Assembly (NCBI RefSeq): GCF_029227915.1
Contig: NC_079878.1
Coordinates: forward strand, 27,989,501 to 28,053,500
Source of the DNA: Hydractinia symbiolongicarpus
Lineage: Eukaryota > Cnidaria > Hydrozoa > Anthoathecata > Hydractiniidae
Length of the DNA stretch: 64,000 nucleotides
Direction of reading: 5' to 3'
Numbering within the stretch: the first letter of the stretch is position 1; every line of letters starts with the position of its first letter. Shown here piece after piece: positions 41,931 through 51,142 of the stretch. The position numbers and the translations under genes are program-made. The notes below the pieces were generated by a model that ran no database searches, was not told the origin of the DNA, and saw only the letters and a program-made list of their open reading frames with translations.

Positions 41931-44900
41931 CGGGACTTAACTGAACTGATTCTGTACTGTGACCTTATAAATTTGATAAATGAGACAATTGGACTCCTAG
42001 GAAAAACATTTTTCTCAATTTGACATGATTGACGGAATTTACCGATTACACTGGGTGCTGTGGTAGCGCTTCATTTAAAGTTTAGATAAATAAGTCATTT
42101 TGTACTGTGGGACCAATCCTAGCCGTTAGCGCGCGCTGAAGAATTAGAGACATTTTCAAAAACTACATTTCAATGACTTTCTAGCGGTATCAATCCGTTT
42201 GAGTTACAACGTTTGCGTTACATAATCGTACCAACATGTATTTGGCCATATTGTTCTGATATTACTAAGTTGTACTTGCTTTCAACAGTGAAAAGATTGA
42301 CTGTGGAACTTAATTGAACTGATTTTGGACTGTGACCTTATAAATGTGATTATTGAGACAATTGGACTGCAAGAAATAACATTCTTCTTAATTTGACATG
42401 ATTGCGGGAACTCCGTGATTACATTGGGCGTTGAGGTAGCGCTTTATTTAAAAATGTAGATAAATAAGTCATTTTGTACTGTGGGACGAATCGCAGCCGT
42501 TAGGACGCGCTGAAGAAATCGAGACAGCTTCAAAAACTACATTTCAATGAGTTTCTAACAGTATCAGTCCGTTTGAGTTACAACGTTTGTGTCACATATT
42601 CGTACCAACATGTACTTAGCGACATTTTTCTGACATTACTAGGTTGCATCACTTTTAACAATGAAACGATTGACTGTGGGATATAATTGAACTAACATTG
42701 GATTGTGACCTGATAAATGTGATAAATGAGACAAGTGGACTCCAAGAAATAACATTATTCTTAATTTGACGTGATTGCCGGAACTCAGCGATTACACTGG
42801 GCGCTGTGGTAGCGCTTCATTTAAAAATTAAGATAAATATGTCAGTTGTTACTGTGGGACCAATCCTGTCCGTTATTGCGCGCTGAAGAAATAGCGACAG
42901 TTTTGAGAACTACATTTCATTGACTTTCTAACGATGTCAGTCCGTTTGAGTTACAACAGTTGGGTCACATATTCGCACTAACATGTATTTAGCAATATTT
43001 TTCTGATATTACTAGGTTGCATCGCTTTTAACAGTGAAACGATTGACTGTGGGACTTAATTGAACGGATATAGAACTTTGACCGCATAAATGTGATAAAT
43101 GAGACAATTGGACCCAAGAAATAAAATTCTTCTTAATTTGACATGATCGCTGGAATTTACCGATTACACTGGGCGCTGTGGTAGCGCTTCAATTAAAGTT
43201 TAGATAAAAAAGTCATTTTGTACTGTGGCACCAATCCTAGCCGTTAGCGCGCGCAGAAGAACTAGAGAAGTTTTCAAGAACTACATTTCCATGACTTTCT
43301 AGTGGTATCATTCCGTTTGAGTTAAAACGGTTGCGTCACATAATCGTACCAACCTGTATTTAGCGATATTTTTCTGATATTATTAGGTTGCGTCGCTTTT
43401 AACAGTGAAAGGATTGACTGTGGGACTTAATTGAACTGATTTTGGACTTGAACCTCCTAAATGTGATAAATGAGACAATTGGACTCCCAGAAAAACATTT
43501 TTCTTAACTCGACATGATTGCCAGAACTCAGGGATTACACTGGGCCCTGTCGTAGCGCTTTATTTAAAAGTTTAGATAAATAAGTCATTTTTCACTGTGG
43601 GACCAATCCTAGCCGTTATCCCGCGCTAAATAAATAGGAACAGTTCCAAAAACTACATTTCATTGACATTCTAACAGCATCAATCCGTTTGAATTACAAC
43701 GGTTGGGTAACAAATCCGTACCAACATGTATTTAGCGATATTTTTCTGATTTTACTAGGTTGCATCGCTTTTAACAGGGACACGATTGACTGTGGGACTT
43801 AATTGAAATGACTTTGGAATTTGAATTCTTAAATGTGATAAATGAGCCAATTGGACTCCAAGAATTAACATTCTTCTTAAAGTGACATGATTGACGGAAC
43901 TCAGCGATTACACTGGGCGCTGTGGAAGCGCTTCATTTAAAAATTTAGATAAATAAGCCATTTTTTACTGTGGTTCCAATCCTAGCCGTTAGGGCGCGCT
44001 GCGGGAACAGAGACAGTTTCAAAAACTACATTTCATTGACTTTCTAACGGTTTCAGTTCGTTTGAATTACAACAGTTGCGTCACATACTCGTACCAACAT
44101 GTATTTACCGATATTTTTCTGCTATTACTAGGTTGCATCGCAATAAACAGTGAACAATTGACTGTGGGACTTAATTGAACTGATTTTGGACTGTGACCTT
44201 TTAAATGTGATAATTGAGACAATTGGACTGCAAGAAATAACATTCTTCTTAATTTGACATGATTGCGAAACTCAGTGATTACATTGGGCATTGAGGTTCG
44301 CTTTATTTAAAAATGTAGATAAATAAGTCATTTTGTACTGTGGGACCAATCCTGTCCGTTATTGCGCGCTGAAGAAAGAGCGACAGTTTGGAGAACTACA
44401 TTTCATTGACTTTCTAACGGTGTCAGTCCGTTTGAGTTACAACAGTTGGGTCACATATTCGCACTAACATGTATTTAGCGATATTTTTCTGATATTACTA
44501 GGTTGCATTGCTTTTAACAGTGAAACGATTGACTGTGGCACTTAATTGAACCTACTCTGGACTGTGACCTTATAAATGTAAAAAATGAGACAATTGGACT
44601 CCAAGAAATAACATTCCTTTTAATTTGACATGATTGCCGGAACTGAGCGATTACACTGGGCGCTGTGGTAGCGTTTCATTTAAAAATTTAGATAAATAAG
44701 TCATCTTTTACTGTGGGACCAATCCTAGCCCTTATCGCGCGCTGAAGAAATAGAGCCAGTTTTGAAAACTACATTTCAATGACTTTCCAACGGTATTAGT
44801 CCGTTTGAGTTACAAAGGTTGGGTGACATATTCGTACCAATATGTATCTTATATATTAATTCCCTTGCGTGAGTAAAAGTGTGAGTCCACGACACGGAAA

Positions 44901-45539
44901 TCACGGGTCACTTTCTTATGACGTGGCTGTACGCTAAAATTTAACTAAAAAGATTAGGGATGTACTTCATAGAAATCGCACATAAGGTGGAAATATATAA
45001 CCCGCTGCTAATAACGATATAAATATATATACCCTTATGCTAAAAAACTCTATGTTAGCATATATATATAGGTATCGCTACATATGAAACGGTATTAGAT
45101 ATTCACAAAGCATACGGACTGTTAAATGAAGTTCCTAGCATAAAACGGAAATTGTGTTTACGAAAAAGATGGCTGTTCTTTTTGAGTATTCTCTACTCTT
45201 TCATTCAAAATAAATCTTTAAAAAAACATTTGAAGAAGAGCATAGTTTTATAAATTAATCATAGCAAGGTTCTGTAAGGTTTTTTCATGTTTTATTTTCA
45301 GTTTTGATTATATTATTGTTGCCAGACATGTTTTATAGCTAGCATCATAAAAAGCCAACCACCACCAACAACTAGCTAGCTAGCTAGGAATATATATATA
45401 TATGTAGCCATGTTCTTTATACCTAGCTAAGTCTCCAGTTTATATTTAAGTGACTAGCTATTAGCTGCTGTAGCTAGCTAATGCTAGCTTTAAACTAAAG
45501 ATTCCCAGTATATATATTCCCACAAAACACATCAAACGT

Positions 45540-47060
45540 TATTAACCCTGAAAATTTTAAACATTTTCCTGGGTTTTTTTTTGGTTTGCGAAGTTCTTTT
45601 CCTCCAAATACTCTGAAAATAAAGTTCAGAAATTACTTATTTTTAAAATGTAAATTTAATTTGTTTCAAATTGTGGTCAAAAACCTTAATCAGCATGCTA
45701 AAAGAACTGACTTTTCTTAATTTAGAATTACTAAACACAACCATTTTCTTACATTTAGTGTAAACTTTTGTGCGTATGGCTTATATTTAATACACCAAAA
45801 GAGCTACTTTGTTGATTTCAATTTTATACTCTTTGTAAGCTATTTTTTTCTTCTTTTTGACATTTCTGTTTTACCACTCAATTTTTACATTTTATAAGTT
45901 ATTTGGAACAGAATGGTATGAAATAGACCAAAATACCTGATCTTAGTTGTTTTTAATTTACAGGCTGTGTCTGTGAAACTTTAAGGGGAACATTTGGTGG
46001 AAGACAATGGCATGACATATACTGATAGAACTGATTTTTGTTGTGTTAGATGTTATATCTGAACCTTTTTGACATTTTATGTTAATTTTGCGAGAAAGGA
46101 CCATATATACATACACAGAAGAAGAATTCAATTTTACACCCTGCAAGCTTTGTTTTTCTATATTTTGTATAAATTCTTACTGGGGAGGACTCCGTGCAAT
46201 ATATCGAAATGACTGATCCTTCTCGATTTAAATTTGATGTGTTCTAAATCGTATATAGTTTTGGAAATTTTGTGTAAGATTTAATGGGTAAGGGCTAGAT
46301 GCAATATGTCAAAAAAACTTTTTTTGTTAAATCAGAAGCACTCCCTACAACCATTCTTTTTTTTACAGTTTGTGAAGCTTTTGTGAGGAAAGAGTGTATG
46401 CAATATTATCGAAATAACTGATTTTTGTTGCAAACTGTCTTTCTTAGGCATTTTGGATTAAAATATTGTTTTAAAGGGCATATGCAGTAGATATATGTAC
46501 CGAAATAATTAAATTTTGCAAACTTTGATTTTGTCGTTACCTCTCATTTTTTACATTTTGATTAAATTTTTGTGGGAGACCGTCGGTATGCGAAGGACCT
46601 AAATAAGAGATTTTAGTATTATTTAGAATTTGTATTTTGTGTTGCAAAATTGGTGCAAAAATTGACATAAAATGAACTTATATACAGATTGATTGCTGTT
46701 GTTTAACATGACTCATTATGACTTATATATATATATATTTTATGAAAATTTGTGACAGAATACTATGTGAGATTTGAAATTTTGTTTACTTTATTCATGG
46801 TAAAACAGCATGCAAATTGCTAAAAGGACTTTATTAATTTTAGATTTAAACATCGTTATTTTGTTGGCATTTTGTCTAAAGTTTGGTGAGAACGGACCGT
46901 ATGCAATATATCAAATAATGTTTTATTGCATTATAATTTATCCTTGCAAATCCCTTTTAAACACCTTAGATAAAAATTTCTACTTAGGCAAAATTTATTG
47001 TTTATTTTTCACATTTTGTGTCAACCTTTGGCAGGGTTTGCAATAAACTAACTGATTTTA
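45540..47060. repeat. Degenerate short repeats inside the Helitron
   Basis: A loose motif (ATTTTGTGTAAA, then a purine run, then ATGCAATATATCGAAATAACTGATTTTTG) recurs in diverged form near 45960, 46140, 46240, 46360, 46450, 46560, 46730, 46870 and 47010, roughly every 100-170 bp. Before it, at about 45370-45490, there are CTAG and TA microsatellites. No coding potential is seen. Confidence 0.55.
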
Positions 47061-47385
47061 ACATATACAATGAGAGAGATTTGTGTTTGACATTGATCAG
47101 CTTTTTTGTATATATGTGGCGTTTTGAGTGATTTAAATTTTATGGGTGAGATGTATGTTGAAATGCTTTTAAAAACTTTTTTCCGAATAATTTTCGCATT
47201 TGTTAGATGGTCAGAGCAAGTAATTTTAGTAGATTTAGATTTTAAATGTCACATATATACTGCAGTTGTTAAAAACCTTTAATTTTTTTGGTCATTTATA
47301 TAATAATGCACTTGTAAGATGCGCACTGCTGTATTGTTTGTTTTTTGATGGACATATATCTGCTACATAAATTAAATGGAATACA

Positions 47386-47412
47386 GTGGATTCTTCCACG
47401 GGAAACAGCTAG
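47386..47412 (+). other. Helitron 3'-end hairpin and CTAG terminus
   Basis: GTGGA (47386-47390), loop TTCT and TCCAC (47395-47399) form a hairpin, followed by GGGAAACAG and the terminal CTAG at 47409-47412. This matches the subterminal hairpin and terminus of Helitrons. Confidence 0.8.
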
Positions 47413-47833
47413 TTTAGCAATATTTTTCTGATATTACTAGCTTGCATTGCTTTTAACAGTGAAACGATTGACTGTGGGACTCAATTAAACTGACTTGGAC
47501 TGTGACCTTATAAATGTTATAAGTGAGACAATTGGACTCCAAGAAGTAACATTCTTCTTAATTTGACATGATTGCCGGAACTCAGCGATTACACTGGGCG
47601 CTGTGGTAGCGCTTCATTCAAAAGTTTAGATAAATAGGTCATTTTTTTACTGTGAGACCAATACTAGCCGTTATCGCTCACTGAAAAAATGGAGACAGTT
47701 TCAAAAACTCCATTTCATTGACGTTCTAACGGTATCAATCCGTTTCAATTACAACGGTTGCGTCACATATTCGTACGAACATGTATTTAGTGATTTTTTT
47801 CCGATATTACTAAGTTGTATCGCACACAATGAA
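47413..47833. repeat. Satellite remnant between Helitron and Polinton
   Basis: The interrupted monomer resumes with TTTAGCAATATTTTTC and is followed by most of another diverged monomer. Recognisable satellite ends at about ...ACAATGAA (47833), just before the Polinton. It holds no gene. Confidence 0.85.
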
Positions 47834-48115
47834 AGTGGAGCTCTCTAGCGCACTTTCGACTTATCGCCGTTTTTCACTTAAAACCCTAATTTCAAGGGCC
47901 TAGCGCAGCACTGTTTCCTCGCTATATTGATCCTCTGGCGCACTCACTGTTTTTTCAGTCAAACCCTAATTTTAAGGCTCTAGCGCAGCACTGTTTCCTC
48001 GCTATATTGATCCTCTACGCAAAGGGTCAATACCGCGGGCAATTACCGCTGTGCTGCAGCACTCTCGTACGAACGTAATGTTATCACCCTGGTTGGGGTC
48101 ACAACATAAAATAAA
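47834..48115. repeat. Polinton terminal region with tandem repeats
   Basis: Two copies of an 80-90-bp unit lie here, starting near 47846 and 47936, with a third partial start near 48016. Each contains CCCTAATTT and, near its end, TAGCGCAGCACTGTTTCCTC followed by GCTATATTGATCCTCT. A 12-bp perfect palindrome, GTGCTGCAGCAC, is at 48051-48062. This is probably part of the terminal inverted repeat, but the other end is not in the window. Confidence 0.65.
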
Positions 48116-48741
48116 ATGTCCAGTGCGTTAGATAATGCAGCTAAAAACGGTGACATCGAGATTGTTAAGCTGTGCAAAGAGTGGGGTGCGACATACTTTA
48201 ATAGGCCTCTATATAATGCAGCTGCAAATGGTCAAATCGAGATTGTTAAGCTGTGCAAAGAGTGGCGTGCGACAGACTTTATATTGGCTCTAAAAAATGC
48301 AGCTAAAATGGTCACATTGAGATTGTTAAGCTGTGCAAAGAGTGGGGTGCGACGACAGACTTTGATTGGGTTATTAATAATGCAGCTGCAAATGGTCACA
48401 TCGAGATTGTTAAGCTGTGAAAAGAGTGGAGTGCGACAGAGTTTCATTGGGTTATTTATAATGCAGCTGTAAATGGTCACATTGAGATTGTTAAGCTGTG
48501 CAAAGAGTGGGGTGCGACGGACTTTCATTGGGTTATTATTAATACAGCTCACATCGAGATTGTTGTATTGCTGCGTGGTTGTGATGTCATTCATGATGAA
48601 TTGCTGCGACATCATCACAAGCGCAATTTTTATGTAAAAATATGGAATGAGGTACTACCAGTGGCGTCGCATCCGGATCGATTTTGGAATTGGTGTGTAG
48701 ATGAGGAAGAAAAGCGCGAGATATCTAATTTATGGAAGTAA
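48116..48741 (+). pseudogene. Ankyrin-like repeat protein, broken
   Basis: The gene starts at an ATG directly after AAAATAAA and ends at TAA 48739-48741. It encodes about six short repeats around the core IEIVKLCKEWGAT, with a period of 27 codons (81 bp) rather than the 33 residues of a standard ankyrin repeat. A non-repeat C-terminus rich in W and charged residues follows (NEVLPVASHPDRFWNW). The repeat helices resemble ankyrin-type helices of large DNA viruses; that link is an inference. There are two lesions: one A lost from an A-run near 48305, which shifts the frame, and an in-frame TGA at 48418-48420 in the fourth repeat. The function is unknown; such proteins often mediate protein binding. 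Confidence 0.75.
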
Positions 48742-48790
48742 TGTCCAGTATTTTGATCCTGGTTGAAGTTTAAAAATCTATAATAAAGAG

Positions 48791-49105
48791 ATGCCTTTCC
48801 TATCTGCAGAACAATTTGATGCCTTGAAATCAGAGAGCATTATGAAGTGGTGTGATGTTCCCACTGGAATCATCTTCAAAATTGAGTATGTTGAAGAGAT
48901 CAAGACTAAAAAAGGTGATGCAACTGTCATCACATTGATCGATTACGATGGTGAACGATTTCAAGCATGGGCAACGAGTGTACTGAGAGAAGCTTTGATA
49001 GGTCGAACAGGTCAGATGTTCATCAAATCACTGGGAAAGAAACAATCTACGAAGAATCCTGGTCAACTTTACTATGATTACGACCTTGTGGAAGTGGAAG
49101 ACTAA
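48791..49105 (+). CDS. Small OB-fold-like protein, possible ssDNA-binding
   Basis: An intact 104-codon frame, preceded by ATAATAAAGAG. The middle (residues about 18-85) alternates beta-prone segments: VPTGIIFKIEYVEEIKTKKG, then ATVITLIDYDGERFQAWATS, then MFIKSLGKK. This strand pattern and the threonine/aromatic content suggest a single OB-fold, as in small single-strand DNA-binding proteins. The C-terminus is acidic (YDYDLVEVED), as in many SSB-type proteins. It is one of the few intact genes and lies next to the SAP-like gene, so a DNA-binding pair is plausible. The assignment rests on pattern only, without an alignment. Confidence 0.65.
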   Translation: MPFLSAEQFDALKSESIMKWCDVPTGIIFKIEYVEEIKTKKGDATVITLIDYDGERFQAWATSVLREALIGRTGQMFIKSLGKKQSTKNPGQLYYDYDLVEVED

Positions 49106-49123
49106 AAAGACAAAAAAGTAATC

Positions 49124-49147
49124 TTTGTGACTGGAGACAGTCACAAA
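49124..49147 (+). terminator. Perfect 10-bp hairpin after the OB-fold-like gene
   Basis: TTTGTGACTG (49124-49133), loop GAGA and CAGTCACAAA (49138-49147) form a perfect stem 18 bases after the stop codon. It is one of a series of gene-end hairpins in this element. Confidence 0.6.
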
Positions 49148-49181
49148 AATAACGAAAGCCTGGCGCTGTTCACATAAACAA

Positions 49182-49442
49182 ATGGACAAACTGCGACAAG
49201 AAGCTAAAGCCTTAGGTCTCAAGGGGTACTCTACGTTGAAGCGAGTAGACCTTGTCGAAGCTATACGCAAAGTCAAGTATAAGGATGCGTCGACACGGAC
49301 GGACGGACCGTACTGCGAGCCTTGTGTTAAAATTGCATGGCAGAAAAATCTTGAACAATATTTGAGGGATCTCGCTCAGCGACATGTCGTACATGATGGC
49401 GACTTGCTCATAGATCAAGATACAGAAGAAGTAATCGTCTAG
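49182..49442 (+). CDS. Small SAP-like DNA-binding protein
   Basis: An intact 86-codon frame. Residues about 2-28 (LRQEAKALGLKGYSTLKR, then DLVEAIRK) match the two-helix SAP motif: a basic first helix, the GLKGYS turn and a second helix beginning with K/R-x-DLV. SAP motifs bind AT-rich DNA, and SAP or Rho-N-type motifs are frequent at one end of virus and Polinton proteins. A CEPC pair follows at about residues 44-47, then an amphipathic helix and an acidic tail. The start follows ACATAAACAA. It converges on the minus-strand gene ending at 49485, with a hairpin between them. Confidence 0.7.
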   Translation: MDKLRQEAKALGLKGYSTLKRVDLVEAIRKVKYKDASTRTDGPYCEPCVKIAWQKNLEQYLRDLAQRHVVHDGDLLIDQDTEEVIV

Positions 49443-49458
49443 TATGTTGACCAACATA
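49443..49458. terminator. 7-bp hairpin between convergent genes
   Basis: TATGTTG (49443-49449), spacer AC and CAACATA (49452-49458) form a perfect stem starting at the base after the SAP-like stop codon. It could serve both converging transcripts. Confidence 0.5.
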
Positions 49459-49484
49459 TTAGACTTTGTAAGTAGGTGGAGACT

Positions 49485-50125
49485 CTAAGTAGCGCTGACA
49501 TACTGCGCAGATTTCAGTTTTTTAAAAATTTCATCTTTAGCTTCTTGCCTGCCTTGTACTAGCAACTCTGCGCGTTCATTGTCGTTGATGGATTTCACAG
49601 CATTTTTCGTTCCTTCTCGGATCTGCTCCTTGAGCACCATGTAGCGCTTTTTTCCTGCATGATCCATGTAAACTCATCGTCTGAAATTATACCATCTTGG
49701 ATCGCTCTGGAAATCTTATCGTATACAGTGTCTAGTTTTTATTCAGCTAGGAGTTTGATGCACTCATGTTTGTGCACCTTATACAGTATCCGCTTTGAAG
49801 CATTCTTCAAACCTACTTGGCCTATGCCCACTGCAAGAGCCGTGGCTTCAATACCAATTGCTATGGGGGCTCCAAATCCGGTTGCAAGCGTGGCAATACC
49901 TGCTGCGGAGGTGATGACAGTAACAGCAATCATGCCATGATCAGCATAGCGAAGCCCCATCCCCCAAAGCTTGAACTTTTTGTAGAGTTTTTCTCTCTCT
50001 TTGATCTCAGACCGCAGGTACTGCTCGATATCTTCGATCTTTTTTAGTCTGTACACCTGACTTTCTTCAGGCTCATGCTCAGGCGCACTTGGCGGCAAAG
50101 TTGGGTAAAGCTTATCAGCCATCAT
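49485..50125 (-). pseudogene. Membrane-hairpin protein of Polintons, broken
   Basis: The gene starts at ATGATG at 50125 (context AGAATAAATGATGG). Residues 1-60 are acidic then basic and partly coiled (IEDIEQYLRSEIKEREKLYK). A long hydrophobic Ala/Gly/Ile stretch at about residues 65-105 looks like a membrane-inserting helical hairpin. A charged helical C-terminus follows. A TAA at 49739-49741 interrupts the frame after HKHECIKLLAE. Reading continues in that frame (TVYDKISRAIQDGIISDDEF), then a frameshift near 49670 leads into the last 60 codons ending at 49485. The layout of a hydrophobic hairpin followed by a helical charged tail is common among cnidarian Polinton proteins of unknown function; a virion membrane or scaffold role is only a guess. 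Confidence 0.7.
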
Positions 50126-50784
50126 TTATTCTATGAGTAAATGCATCGTAATCCCGACGAACGAAACATTTTTTTCATGATGATCCTCGTCCGTCAGCAT
50201 GAACTCCAGTCTGTCTGTTGAGCCTTTCAAAAGAAGGTAGATTGGAGTGTCAAAACTCCATGTAAGCATATCTCCCCATGCGTTTAACTCTTTGGTAGGA
50301 AGCAAAGCAAGAATTTTTGATTTCTTCCCATCCAGCAGGCAGTCATCCTCATCTAACTGAGGGCAAACGTGGTACACGTCAGTTTTGTAGAAGCTGTCAT
50401 AGTCGCCTTTTGTAAAGCACTTTTTGCAGGATCGTAGGGTAGCCCCATAAGCTCCTGCAGTTGTCTATGGATTACCACAGTATACCCGTCACTAACCCTA
50501 AGCCTGCATAGTCCGTTCTTTAATACAAACAACTTGATCTTGTCTTGTACTTGACTGTTGACGATGGCCACGATATCTTCAATCTTGTACAAACCGTTCA
50601 TAATTTCAATTCTAATCTCTTTCTGATCAGGCCCTGTCCTACGAATGACAAAATCATTGTCGCTGTAAATGTTCAGCCATACGGGCCTGATACTTATTGA
50701 TTTCAGGGCAATTCTCGTATCCTGCCCTAGGTAATCGTTAAAAATCGTAGGCTTCTCTATATCCGTGACATACAGCTGTCTCAT
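50126..50784 (-). pseudogene. Beta-rich Polinton protein of unknown function, frameshifted
   Basis: Two overlapping frames, 50784-50353 and 50377-50126, form one gene of about 219 codons. The first holds alternating beta-prone segments (DTRIALKSISIRPVWLNIYS, NDFVIRRTG, IRIEIMNGLYKIEDIVAIVN). The second continues with VYHVCPQLDEDDCLLDGKKS and ends in more strands (STDRLEFMLTDEDHH). The frame change lies near 50405. This layout is familiar from invertebrate Polintons in the structural-gene neighbourhood and could be a minor virion protein; that is inferred from context and not from an identified fold. The stop abuts the start of the next minus-strand gene at 50125. The start codon lies inside a 20-base palindrome. 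Confidence 0.65.
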
Positions 50785-50802
50785 GTTTCTTTAAAGAAAC
50801 AT
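50783..50802. other. 20-base perfect palindrome overlapping a start codon
   Basis: ATGTTTCTTTAAAGAAACAT is its own reverse complement. It contains the ATG of the minus-strand gene starting at 50784 and lies about 75 bases after the stop of the upstream minus-strand fragment (50876). It may be a 3'-end hairpin for the upstream gene or an operator. Confidence 0.7.
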
Positions 50803-50875
50803 TAACATTTATAACTATAACCACAAGGCAAAATACAAGTCCAATAAAGGCGAATGGCCTCTCGGTGTAATTAAT

Positions 50876-51142
50876 CTAGAACATCAAGACCTCTACGTTT
50901 CTACAGAATCGCACATTCCCGTGACCTTCTCGATGTTCACGAAATACCCCATAAAAGTCCCCACTAACCTGTTGAACGATCCCGTAAGTGTAAATTGGAC
51001 CGGTCAAGCCCTTGGATACTGGAATATACAAGTTAATTTCGCCTGTCATTGCGCTAGCACCGCCCTGGGTATATCCACCAAACACTTGAATGGCTCCGTG
51101 CCTCTCATCAAAAGTATCTTTAAATTCCACGTCTATTACCAC
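50876..51142 (-). pseudogene. C-terminal fragment of an unrecognised minus-strand gene
   Basis: An 88-codon open frame ending in TAG at 50876. The protein is beta-prone and Gly-rich (AIQVFGGYTQGGASAMTGEI, YIPVSKGLTGPIYTYGIVQQ), which looks genuinely coding. No ATG starts it: codons continue upstream (DTPHV) to a TAG at about 51155-51157, inside the start of the plus-strand gene at 51143. It therefore looks like the 3' part of a longer gene cut off by a rearrangement. It is in line with the other minus-strand genes below it. The plus-strand frame antisense to it (from 50921) reads less like a protein. Confidence 0.5.

Larger units (their letters stand above)
1..44846. repeat. 373-bp satellite array, about 120 monomers
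   Basis: A tandem array with a monomer of about 373 bp fills this whole stretch. The landmark GTGGGAC followed by the GCGCGCTGAAGAAATAG block falls at about 71, 443, 816 and 1189, giving steps of 372, 373 and 373 bp, and the pattern continues to the Helitron. The monomer is AT-rich apart from a short GC-rich core (TAGCGCGCGCTGAA). Several monomer variants recur, for example one with GGACGAATCGTAGCCG, one with GTACCGCCTCAC plus GGACATATCC, and one with AATACCACATTTC plus GCGATTTTTTTCC. Open frames of 60-75 codons inside it are chance frames of the repeat. There is no coding gene here. A centromeric or heterochromatic role is possible but not shown. Confidence 0.97.
44847..47412 (+). mobile_element. 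Non-autonomous Helitron inserted in the satellite
   Basis: A 2566-bp AT-rich insertion begins TCTTATATATTAATTCCC and ends ACAGCTAG, the TC...CTRR termini of Helitrons. A 5-bp hairpin stem lies 9 bases before the CTAG. The left flank ends ...ATGTA and the right flank begins TTTAGC. Removing the element rebuilds the ATGTATTTAGC found in most satellite monomers, so insertion was between A and T with no target duplication, as is typical of Helitrons. No Rep/helicase frame is present; the longest frame (46810-47046, 78 codons) has no recognisable domain. It must therefore have moved using proteins made elsewhere. Confidence 0.88.

Noticed and set aside
1-44846. CRISPR-like array
   Set aside because: The whole 373-bp unit repeats with no spacer of unique sequence; it is a satellite.
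46810-47046. 78-codon frame in the Helitron and another at 45958-46146 (-)
   Set aside because: AT-rich, low-complexity, no Rep or helicase motif, and lying across the degenerate repeats.
48232-48618. 128-codon minus-strand frame opposite the ankyrin-like gene
   Set aside because: It is the antisense of the 81-bp repeats; the plus strand gives the sensible repeat protein.
50921-51142. Plus-strand extension upstream of the gene at 51143
   Set aside because: Its residues look unlike a protein core, and the antisense frame here is the more protein-like one; a start at 51143 is preferred.
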